From the NCBI GenBank assembly GCA_003138365.1, contig PLFY01000159.1:2914-53159 (forward strand): a stretch of DNA of 50,246 nucleotides, written 5' to 3'. How positions within the stretch are numbered: the stretch's first letter is position 1; every line of letters starts with the position of its first letter. Of this stretch, positions 25,783 to 32,527 are shown in pieces. The position numbers and the translations under genes are program-made. The notes beneath the pieces are model-generated. The model did no database searches and was not told the DNA's origin. It was given only the letters and a program-made list of their open reading frames with translations. Origin of the DNA: Acidobacteriaceae bacterium (GTDB lineage: Bacteria > Acidobacteriota > Terriglobia > Terriglobales > Acidobacteriaceae).

Positions 25783-26637
25783 ATGAATCAGATTGGTTTT
25801 GACAAAAGATTTAGCTTACTCGCTCAAGAAGCACATCTGGCCAAGAATACGCTTTTGTCAGGATTTGACCTTCTTTTAAAAGCCAATTTCTTTCAAGATA
25901 AAGACGGTTACTTCTATTCAGCCTTCTTCCATATCTCTATTGGCGTGGAAAGAATCTTGAAGTTAGCGGTCGTCACACACTATATGCTCGCGAATAACTA
26001 CCAGACACCAACTATCAAACAGTTGAAAAAGGACTTTGGACACGACATCAGGACGCTATACGGCGAGTGCCAGAAATTGATGAGTCAATATCGCCGCAAT
26101 CCTTCGACACTGACAGAAAGAACGAAGTCCGATGATGCCTTGATCGATTTCTTCACTGACTACGGGGTTGGATCACGATACTTCAATCTTAATGAAGTTT
26201 GTGAAGCCAAGATGGAAAGAGGTCCTTTGAGCAAGTGGCTGGATATTTCCATAGCAGTCTATGAGGAGTACACGCCCCATCAAGTGAGGCAGAGATCAGC
26301 ACTCAACCTGATGTACAAGATGGACAGGGAAGGCAGGCCAAACCAATTCACGATGGACATCAACGAAGAAGGGCACCCCATGACGGTATTTGACTGTCTT
26401 CATCGTCAGTATGTCATTGAGAAGAGCGCTCCGCTTATCATCTGGCGGATTATCGAAAATCTTCAGCCAATCCATTTCCTACTCGAAGGAATGGCCAATA
26501 GAGCCGCAGACTATGAGACAGCAAATAATATTTCTTCTATGGTAATTCCACACTACGAGGATTTCTTCTATTTTCTTTTGGCTGACAAGGTAACCATCAA
26601 GAGAAGGAAGAAGTGGCTAGATATATTCAACAGTTAG
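25783..26637 (+). CDS. Unknown AT-rich protein, HEPN-like N-terminal region
   Basis: A 284-residue protein I cannot assign to a named family. The N-terminal helices 'YFYSAFFHISIGVERILKLA' and 'LKKDFGHDIRTLYGECQKL' resemble all-helical HEPN-like domains in which an Arg/His pair may act, but a canonical RX4-6H motif is not obvious, so nuclease activity is not claimed. The rest is mostly helical with aromatic-rich segments ('HYEDFFYFLL') and a basic C-terminus ('KRRKKWLDIF'). The DNA is clearly AT-richer than its neighbours, suggesting transfer. AGAGGGG (25768-25774) supports the ATG at 25783. The position between toxin-antitoxin modules suggests a defence or abortive-infection role, by inference only. 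Confidence 0.7.
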   Translation: MNQIGFDKRFSLLAQEAHLAKNTLLSGFDLLLKANFFQDKDGYFYSAFFHISIGVERILKLAVVTHYMLANNYQTPTIKQLKKDFGHDIRTLYGECQKLMSQYRRNPSTLTERTKSDDALIDFFTDYGVGSRYFNLNEVCEAKMERGPLSKWLDISIAVYEEYTPHQVRQRSALNLMYKMDREGRPNQFTMDINEEGHPMTVFDCLHRQYVIEKSAPLIIWRIIENLQPIHFLLEGMANRAADYETANNISSMVIPHYEDFFYFLLADKVTIKRRKKWLDIFNS

Positions 26638-26721
26638 TGGCGGATGGCCAAGTCGGAAGCGTACCCAATCGTTTGACAAGGATGGAAGATGCGGGCTTCC
26701 CGCCCCCCTGGCACACGAGAG

Positions 26722-26746
26722 GGCTTCCTATTTTTTTGTGGAAGCC
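26722..26746 (+). other. Stem-loop just before the trpB stump
   Basis: GGCTTCC (26722-26728) pairs with GGAAGCC (26740-26746) over an 11-nt T-rich loop. It lies immediately before the AGGAGG of the trpB remnant. It may be a leftover of an old control region or a terminator for the upstream gene. Confidence 0.35.
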
Positions 26747-26749
26747 AGC

Positions 26750-26933
26750 AGGAGGCCCGATGGCATCGATCATTCTTCCAGCTTCCAGCAAGGCAAATGG
26801 ATTCATCTGAATCGCGCTCCGGCCGCTTCGGCATTTATGGCGGGCGGTATGTGCCCAGGCGCTGATGGCGGCGCTGGTGGAGTTGGAGCATGAGTACGAC
26901 CTGGCCCGGGTGGATGCGGCGTTTCATGCCGAA
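26750..26933 (+). pseudogene. 5' stump of a second trpB gene
   Basis: The stretch matches the beginning of the intact trpB (28080-28263) from the ribosome-binding site onward: AGGAGGCCCG then ATGGCATCG. A 22-bp block at 26834-26855 is identical to 28160-28181. Translated in pieces it gives 'ESRSGRFGIYGGRYVP' and, after a 1-base deletion near 26857, '[20 protein letters not shown]', both clear TrpB N-terminal sequence. A stop (TGA at 26808-26810) and frame changes make it non-functional. It ends after about 60 codons in AT-rich DNA. Many differences from the intact copy are synonymous, so it diverged while still a working gene. Confidence 0.85.
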
Positions 26934-27018
26934 TAATTATTTCGATTGTTGCGTTTATTTCGTATATATGTGATTATGGCTGGGTACACAAAGGCTCGTT
27001 GCCTACTTTGGAGGACTT

Positions 27019-27477
27019 ATGACCACATCCATGCTCGATCCGATTTCGATTCCGAATTCTCAGCAGGAACAGGTCCAGGAACTCCAGAAGTTGATGCAGA
27101 GGGAAGGAAAAGCCTCTTTGGTTGGCAGGGGGGGAGAACAGGCATTGGAGCTGCCCGATGTTGTCTACTCGCTCCTGCTGAGGATTCTCCAGAATATGCA
27201 GGAAGGCAAGGCTATCTCAATCGTTCCTGTGATGCAGGATCTGACCACGCAAGAGGCGGCGAACTTCCTGGGCGTTTCCCGGCCCTTCTTCGTCAAACTG
27301 CTGGAGACGGGCAAGATGCACTATCACATGACGGGAACGCATCGGCGGGTCTACCTGAAGGATTTGATGGACTACAGGCAGCACCGGGACCAGGACAAGA
27401 TTGATGCGATCAATCGGATTGCTCAATTTGAAGAGGATGCAGGATTGTACGATAAGGTGTTGCTTCCGAACGGATAA
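27019..27477 (+). CDS. Excisionase-type HTH protein, likely antitoxin
   Basis: A 152-residue protein whose middle carries a MerR/excisionase-type helix-turn-helix: 'LTTQEAANFLGVSRPFFVKLL' region (about residues 74-95) followed by the wing 'MTGTHRRVYLKDLMDY'. Such DNA-binding proteins are known as antitoxins of PIN toxins. GGAGG (27010-27014) lies 4 nt before the ATG. Its stop overlaps the PIN gene start (TAATG), indicating coupled expression. The upstream 80 bp are AT-rich and may hold the promoter, though boxes cannot be assigned firmly. Confidence 0.82.
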   Translation: MTTSMLDPISIPNSQQEQVQELQKLMQREGKASLVGRGGEQALELPDVVYSLLLRILQNMQEGKAISIVPVMQDLTTQEAANFLGVSRPFFVKLLETGKMHYHMTGTHRRVYLKDLMDYRQHRDQDKIDAINRIAQFEEDAGLYDKVLLPNG

Positions 27478-28022
27478 TGCCTGGCTACCAAGTCATTCTG
27501 GATGCTTGCGTTCTTGTAAATGCCGCGCTTCGCGATACTCTGTTGCGCATCGCGGAGCCGCCTCGTCTTTACCTGCCGCGCTGGTCGGAAGAGATTATGG
27601 CTGAGACCAAGCGAACACTCGAAACCAGGCTGGGAGTGACGCAAGAACAGACCGCGCACCTGGTCGGCGAGCTGCGAAAGCACTTTGAGGATGCCTGGGT
27701 AGAAGGCTACGAGTCGCTCATCCCAATCATGGCGAATCATCCCAAGGACCGCCATGTTCTTGCCGCCGCTGTGCGCTGCGGCGCACAGACTATCGTGACG
27801 CTCAATCTGAAAGATTTCCCGGAAGCTGCACTATCGCCATGGGACGTGGTGGCGCAAAGCCCCGATGAGTTCCTGGTTCATCAGTACCACCTTGCGCCGG
27901 AAGTCGTGGCTCTAAAACTGCATGAACAGTCTGCAAGGCATGGAGGCCTGGAGCGGCTGCTTTCCATACACAACAAGATTGCCCCTGAATTTGTTGCTCT
28001 GATCCGCGAACGCTCGGTGTGA
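27477..28022 (+). CDS. PIN-domain toxin
   Basis: A 181-residue PIN-like RNase. The acidic positions are present: 'VILDACVLVNA' (Asp9), 'EEIMAETKRTL', 'NHPKDRHVLAAAV' and 'TLNLKDFP'. It is longer than simple VapC proteins because of a helical C-terminal extension ('ALKLHEQSARHGGLERLL'). Paired by TAATG overlap with the HTH protein upstream, it forms a complete toxin-antitoxin module that ends 70 bp before trpB. Confidence 0.85.
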   Translation: MPGYQVILDACVLVNAALRDTLLRIAEPPRLYLPRWSEEIMAETKRTLETRLGVTQEQTAHLVGELRKHFEDAWVEGYESLIPIMANHPKDRHVLAAAVRCGAQTIVTLNLKDFPEAALSPWDVVAQSPDEFLVHQYHLAPEVVALKLHEQSARHGGLERLLSIHNKIAPEFVALIRERSV

Positions 28023-28042
28023 TGGCTCCGCCGCAGCCCTAG

Positions 28043-28085
28043 TACACTGAAAAGTTCCCCTATTCTTGGGCAGTTGAGCGGGAGG
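28043..28085 (+). promoter_or_regulatory. Candidate promoter and Shine-Dalgarno of trpB
   Basis: A -10-like TACACT (28043-28048) and a strong GGGAGG (28080-28085), 7 nt before the trpB ATG, lie in the short gap after the PIN gene. A -35 box is not evident. A local promoter would be needed because accessory genes now separate trpB from trpCF. Confidence 0.35.
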
Positions 28086-28092
28086 CCCCAAA

Positions 28093-29319
28093 ATGGCATC
28101 GGTGATTCTACCATCAGGACATCTGGCACCATCCGAGTCGCGGCCGGGGCGGTTTGGCGTTTATGGCGGGCGGTATGTGCCGGAGACGCTGATGGCGGCG
28201 CTCGTCGAGCTGGAGCGCGAGTACGACGCCGCGAAAAATGATGCGGCGTTTCAGGCGGAGCTGGCGGGGCTGCTGAAGGATTATGCGGGGCGGCCTACGC
28301 CGCTCTACTTTGCGAAACGGCTGACGGAGCAACTGGGCGGGGCGAAGATTTATCTGAAACGCGAAGACCTGCTGCATACCGGGGCGCACAAGATCAACAA
28401 CGCGCTGGGTCAGGGGTTGCTGGCCAGGCGGATGGGCAAGAAGCGCGTCATAGCGGAGACTGGCGCGGGGCAACATGGGGTGGCGACGGCGACGGTGTGC
28501 GCGCTGCTCGGCCTGGAATGCGTGGTCTACATGGGCGATGTCGACATGGAGCGGCAGGAGCTGAACGTGCTGCGCATGCGGCTGCTTGGCGCTGAGGTGC
28601 GGGGGGTTTCGGCGGGGTCAAAGACGCTGAAGGACGCCATCAGCGAGGCGATGCGGGACTGGGTGACCAACGTCCGGACTACCTATTATCTGTTGGGCAG
28701 CGCGCTGGGGGCGCACCCTTATCCGACCATGGTGCGGGACTTCCATCGCTGCATCAGCCGCGAGATGAAGGAACAGATTCTTGAGAAAGAGGGCCGGCTG
28801 CCTACCGCCGTGATCGCCTGCGTGGGCGGCGGGTCGAATGCAATTGGCGCGTTCTATGAATTCATTCCCGATACTCAAGTGAGGCTGATCGGCGTGGAGG
28901 CAGGCGGGCGCGGGACGGCGCTGGGCGAGCACGCGGCACGGTTCTCGGGCGGTGCGCCGGGGGTGTTGCAGGGGACATATTCCTACGTGCTGCAGGATGA
29001 GGATGGGCAGATTGCGCTGACGCACTCTGTCTCTGCCGGGCTGGATTATGCGTCGATTGGGCCAGAGCACGCGGCGCTGCACGACTCGGGGAGGGCGGAG
29101 TACACCTCGCAGGACGATGCGGCGGCGCTGGATGCGGTGGTGAGGCTGGCGCGGACGGAAGGGATACTGCCGGCGCTGGAAAGCGCACACGCGGTGGCCG
29201 AGTGTTTGCGCCTTGCTCCGACGATGGCGGCCCATGACATACTGGTGGTGAATCTTTCTGGACGCGGCGACAAGGATATGGGGATTTTGGCGCGCGAGTT
29301 GAATATCCAGGGAGCGTGA
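28093..29319 (+). CDS. trpB: Tryptophan synthase beta subunit
   Basis: PLP enzyme that condenses indole and serine to tryptophan. The 408-residue product has '[16 protein letters not shown]' near the N-terminus, the cofactor lysine in '[15 protein letters not shown]', '[13 protein letters not shown]', the phosphate-binding glycine loop '[10 protein letters not shown]', and '[11 protein letters not shown]'. It is the common TrpB1 type. The stop overlaps an in-frame GTG that is an alternative start for trpA. A decayed second copy of its 5' end lies 1.3 kb upstream (26750-26933). Confidence 0.97.
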   Translation: MASVILPSGHLAPSESRPGRFGVYGGRYVPETLMAALVELEREYDAAKNDAAFQAELAGLLKDYAGRPTPLYFAKRLTEQLGGAKIYLKREDLLHTGAHKINNALGQGLLARRMGKKRVIAETGAGQHGVATATVCALLGLECVVYMGDVDMERQELNVLRMRLLGAEVRGVSAGSKTLKDAISEAMRDWVTNVRTTYYLLGSALGAHPYPTMVRDFHRCISREMKEQILEKEGRLPTAVIACVGGGSNAIGAFYEFIPDTQVRLIGVEAGGRGTALGEHAARFSGGAPGVLQGTYSYVLQDEDGQIALTHSVSAGLDYASIGPEHAALHDSGRAEYTSQDDAAALDAVVRLARTEGILPALESAHAVAECLRLAPTMAAHDILVVNLSGRGDKDMGILARELNIQGA

Positions 29320-29348
29320 CCGTAGAATCCCGGAACCCTGAGACTTGG

Positions 29349-30131
29349 ATGGCGATTCTTTTTGAGCGCAAACCCGGACTGGTCGTTTATTTGACGGCTG
29401 GTGACCCGAGCCTTGAGGTCACGGGCGCGATTGCGCTTGAGGCCATCGATGCGGGCGCGGATGTGATTGAGCTGGGCGTGCCGTTCAGCGATCCGCTGGC
29501 GGATGGGCCGGTGATTCAGAGAGCCATGGAACGGGCATTGGCCAGGGGGACGCGGCTCAAGGACGTGCTGGCATTGGCTGCGGAGATTCGCGCGGCGCGG
29601 CCGGCGGCGGGGCTGGTGATCTTCAGCTATCTGAATCCAATATTGCGGTACGGCATGCACAAGTTTGCCGATGAGGCAGCGGCGGCCGGCGTGGACGGAG
29701 TGCTGGTGCTCGACCTGATTGTGGAAGAGGCGGGTGAGTACCTGGCCGAGATGGAGCGAGTGAAGCTGGCGCCGATTTTTCTGGCTGCGCCGACGAGCCC
29801 CGATGAGAGGCTTGAGGCGATCGCTACTCATTCAAAGGGATTTGTTTATGCGATCTCGCGGGTTGGGATCACCGGCACGCAGCAGAGCTTGACGGCCGAG
29901 GCCGCTTCGCTGGTCGCTCGGATCCGGCGATGGACCCAGCTGCCGGTAGCCGTGGGGTTCGGCATCAGTAACGCGGAACACGTGGCCCAGGTGGCGGAAT
30001 TCGCGGATGCCGCGGCGATCGGCAGCGCGATTGTGGAGTTGATTGAGAAGTCGACTCCCGAGGCAGCGCCCGGCGCAGTGGCTCGATTTATCAAGGGCCT
30101 GCACCTGCCTGAGGCGGCGCTGGCCCGGTAA
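29349..30131 (+). CDS. trpA: Tryptophan synthase alpha subunit
   Basis: Cleaves indole-3-glycerol phosphate and passes indole to TrpB. The 260-residue TIM barrel shows 'LVVYLTAGDPSLE', the catalytic Glu and Asp in 'IELGVPFSDPLADGP', 'FVYAISRVGITGTQ' and the phosphate-binding 'VGFGISNAEH'. The ATG at 29349 is preferred because family similarity begins there; a GTG at 29316 in GTGA overlap with the trpB stop is the alternative and would add 11 residues. A small hairpin (30144-30160, GCGGC/GCCGC) follows the stop. Confidence 0.95.
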   Translation: MAILFERKPGLVVYLTAGDPSLEVTGAIALEAIDAGADVIELGVPFSDPLADGPVIQRAMERALARGTRLKDVLALAAEIRAARPAAGLVIFSYLNPILRYGMHKFADEAAAAGVDGVLVLDLIVEEAGEYLAEMERVKLAPIFLAAPTSPDERLEAIATHSKGFVYAISRVGITGTQQSLTAEAASLVARIRRWTQLPVAVGFGISNAEHVAQVAEFADAAAIGSAIVELIEKSTPEAAPGAVARFIKGLHLPEAALAR

Positions 30132-30257
30132 AACACCCCAAGCGCGGCATTCAACGCCGCATGGACGGATTTCGACTCTTGCTCCTATGCGTTGACGAGG
30201 CAGTGGTCTTTGAAGAAAGGCCGGCCCGGCGAGTGAGGGGCGCAACACGAGGATGGG

Positions 30258-30611
30258 ATGACGCTGGAAGAATTGCGAGACCAAATTGATGTTCTGGACC
30301 GGCAGCTTGTGGAGTTGCTGAGCGAGCGGGCACGGGCTGCGCAGCGGATCGGTCACCTGAAGGTTGCTACGTCGCTGCCGGTCTACGAGCCGGCGCGCGA
30401 GAAGGTGATCTACGCCAACATTCGCGCGGCCAACAAGGGTCCATTGCCGGACATCGAACTGACGCATATCTACGAGCGCATCATCGACGTGATGCGGGCC
30501 CTGCAGAGGGATGAGTTGGCATCGGAGAGGAACGCCCAGGCGCACGCGCTGGGCCACGGCACTGGCGCAGAAACACAAGCAGACGCGCCCGAGACAGGGA
30601 ACAAGCGATGA
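30258..30611 (+). CDS. Chorismate mutase (AroQ type)
   Basis: Converts chorismate to prephenate for phenylalanine and tyrosine. The 117-residue protein has the all-helical AroQ pattern: 'LEELRDQIDVLDRQLVELLSE' helix with the active-site Arg, 'AQRIGHLK' with the conserved Lys, and 'EPAREKVIYANI'. The last 25 residues are a hydrophilic tail. GAGG lies 4 nt before the ATG. Its stop overlaps aroF in ATGA. Linked AroQ and DAHP synthase often form a complex in which the mutase helps regulate DAHP synthase; here they are separate but coupled genes. Confidence 0.9.
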   Translation: MTLEELRDQIDVLDRQLVELLSERARAAQRIGHLKVATSLPVYEPAREKVIYANIRAANKGPLPDIELTHIYERIIDVMRALQRDELASERNAQAHALGHGTGAETQADAPETGNKR

Positions 30612-31624
30612 TTGTAGCCATGCAGGAGAGGGCCACGGAAGACCAGATCGATGCAGTGATCGATGCGATGGTGGAATCCGGGGTCAATGTTCATCGAACT
30701 ACGGGCGCAACCCAGACCATCCTGGCCGGAGTGGGACCCACCGCCGGCGTGGAGCTGAGAAGGTTTGAGCTGCTGTCCGGCGTGCTCTCTGTACACAGAA
30801 TCACTTCACCTTACAAGCTGGCCGGGCGCGCATTTCGTCCGGAAGGCACGGTGGTGGAGTTTGCGAACGGAGCCAAGATAGGCGGCGAGCAGGTTGGGAT
30901 CATCGCCGGGCCGTGCGCCATTGAGAATCGCGAACAGATCTTTGCAACTGCCGCGTGCGTGAAGGCTGCGGGAGGCGGTTTTTTGCGCGGAGGCGCCTTC
31001 AAGCCGCGCAGTTCGCCGTATGCATTTCAGGGCTTGGGAATTCCTGGGCTGCAACTGATGCACGAGGCCGCCGAGGCAAACGGCCTGCTCACGGTGAGCG
31101 AGGTCATGGAGATTTCGCAGATCGAGGCCATGCTGCCTTATACCGACTGCTTCCAGGTGGGCGCGCGCAACATGCAGAACTTCAACCTGCTGCGCGAGTT
31201 GGGCCAGGTGCGCAAGCCGGTTCTGTTGAAGCGCGGCATTGCGGCCACCATCGAGGAGTTGCTGCTTTCGAGCGAGTACATCATGTCCGGCGGCAACTAC
31301 GATGTGATCCTGTGCGAACGCGGCATTCGCACCTATGAGACCTCGACGCGGAACACGATGGATATCGCGGCGATTCCGGTGGTGAAGAAGCTGTCGCACC
31401 TGCCCATCGTGGCCGACCCGTCGCATGGCACGGGCCGTCGCGACATGGTTCCCGCGATGGCAAAGGCCGCGGTAGCAGCGGGAGCGGACGCAATTCTGGT
31501 GGAGATTCACCCCAACGCGGACAAGGCTGCCTCCGACGCGGCGCAGACCCTGTATCTCGATCAGTTTGAGAAACTGGTTGGGGAGCTGAGAGTGATTGCC
31601 GCGGCAGTGGGACGGAGTTTGTAG
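30608..31624 (+). CDS. aroF: DAHP synthase, type I-beta
   Basis: First enzyme of the shikimate pathway, condensing PEP and erythrose 4-phosphate. The 338-residue product has a roughly 75-residue N-terminal ferredoxin-like regulatory domain ('MIVAMQERATEDQIDAVI', 'TILAGVGPT') and a catalytic barrel with 'IAGPCAIENREQI', 'GGAFKPRSSPYAFQGLG', 'VGARNMQNFNLL', 'LLKRGI' and 'DPSHGTGRRDMV'. This layout and length match the Thermotoga-type enzyme, which is feedback-controlled through the N-terminal domain. It is the last gene of the trpBA-aroQ-aroF run, joined to the mutase by an ATGA overlap. Confidence 0.95.
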   Translation: MIVAMQERATEDQIDAVIDAMVESGVNVHRTTGATQTILAGVGPTAGVELRRFELLSGVLSVHRITSPYKLAGRAFRPEGTVVEFANGAKIGGEQVGIIAGPCAIENREQIFATAACVKAAGGGFLRGGAFKPRSSPYAFQGLGIPGLQLMHEAAEANGLLTVSEVMEISQIEAMLPYTDCFQVGARNMQNFNLLRELGQVRKPVLLKRGIAATIEELLLSSEYIMSGGNYDVILCERGIRTYETSTRNTMDIAAIPVVKKLSHLPIVADPSHGTGRRDMVPAMAKAAVAAGADAILVEIHPNADKAASDAAQTLYLDQFEKLVGELRVIAAAVGRSL

Positions 31625-31697
31625 CGGAGTTGGCGGAGTTGGCAAAAGACCAGCCGCGCTCGTGGTGTCCGGCCCACAGATGGGCATGTATTTGCCT

Positions 31698-31726
31698 TGA
31701 AAGGGCGCGGTTTTAGCCGCGCCACT
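31698..31726 (+). repeat. REP-like palindrome between aroF and rsfS
   Basis: TTGAAAGGGCGCGG continues into TTTTAGCCGCGCC; arms GGCGCGG (31704-31710) and CCGCGCC (31717-31723) form a 7-bp stem. The element matches the reverse complement of 6122-6141 and its flank (GAAAGGGC and the central TTNAGCCG pattern), so it is the same family. Confidence 0.75.
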
Positions 31727-31807
31727 CGGATGGACGGGCTAAATCAACTGGCTTGCCCCCTCCCAAAACGAGGGTCTACGATTGAGATTGGAGACAATTT
31801 TCACCGA

Positions 31808-32407
31808 ATGACGACATCGCAAACACACCAGCAAACCCGCATCCAAACCCGCAACCTGGTTCAGGCCGCAGCCCAGGTCTGTCTAGACAAGAAGGGCGAA
31901 GACACCCGCATCCTCGAACTCGACCCCATCGACGCCGGCCTCTCGGATTTCTTCCTCGTGACCTCCGCCTCGAACGACCGCCAGGCCATCGCCATCGCCG
32001 ATGAGATCGAGCATCGCCTCAAGAAGGAGTTCGGCGCATTGCCCAACTCCGTGGAGGGCCGCCGCCAGGGCCACTGGATTCTGCTCGACTACGTGGACTT
32101 TGTGGTCCACGTCTTTCTCGCCGAGCGCCGTGCCTTCTACGACATCGAAAGGCTGCGCAAGTCCGCCCGCCCGCTCACCCCGGCCGAGTTCGACGCCGAG
32201 TTGAAGGCCGCTCTCGCCGCCAAGACACTCGCCGCCCGCAGCAAGGCGTCCGCCAAGGCCGCCGTTCAGGCTAAGACAAAGAAGGCGGCAAAGAAAGCAG
32301 TGGCTGGCGCAAAGGCCGCTCCAGCGAAGAAAGCGGTTGCAAAGCCCGCTGCAAAGAAAGCAGCCGCAAAGAAGGCTTCGCCCAGGAAAGCCGCCGGGAA
32401 GAAGTAG
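31808..32407 (+). CDS. rsfS: Ribosomal silencing factor with a Lys/Ala-rich tail
   Basis: RsfS (YbeB) binds ribosomal protein L14 and blocks subunit joining in poor conditions. The family domain covers residues 15-125: 'DPIDAGLSDFFLVTSASNDRQ', 'GHWILLDYVDFVVHVF' and 'RAFYDIERL'. It is followed by about 60 residues of repeated Lys/Ala ('KKAAAKKASPRKAAGKK'), a histone-H1-like basic tail rare in this family. The ATG at 31808 is chosen because the frame's upstream extension has no family similarity; GGAG is 14 nt away, rather far. rlmH, its usual neighbour, is 4.3 kb downstream, separated by the TonB-receptor gene. Confidence 0.92.
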   Translation: MTTSQTHQQTRIQTRNLVQAAAQVCLDKKGEDTRILELDPIDAGLSDFFLVTSASNDRQAIAIADEIEHRLKKEFGALPNSVEGRRQGHWILLDYVDFVVHVFLAERRAFYDIERLRKSARPLTPAEFDAELKAALAAKTLAARSKASAKAAVQAKTKKAAKKAVAGAKAAPAKKAVAKPAAKKAAAKKASPRKAAGKK

Positions 32408-32470
32408 GGGCCGCACCCGCGACTCTCAGATTCGCTCTAGGAACGCTTGTCACCCTCCTCTGACCGTTGC

Positions 32471-32514
32471 CACAAACAAAGGGGACCCGCCGCGGCGGGT
32501 CCCCTTTGTTTGTG
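32471..32514. terminator. Perfect 44-bp palindrome, bidirectional terminator
   Basis: The 22-bp arms 32471-32492 and 32493-32514 are exact reverse complements with no loop bases. The arms have an AAACAAA/TTTGTTT outer part around a GGGGACCCGCCG core, so both transcripts have a GC stem followed by a T-rich stretch. It lies between the convergent rsfS and TonB-receptor genes, a classic site for a shared terminator. Confidence 0.85.
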
Positions 32515-32527
32515 CGGTTGAGCGGTC

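Noticed and set aside
26634-26940. A short functional gene just before the HTH/PIN module
   Set aside because: The only recognisable coding sequence there is the frameshifted trpB stump.
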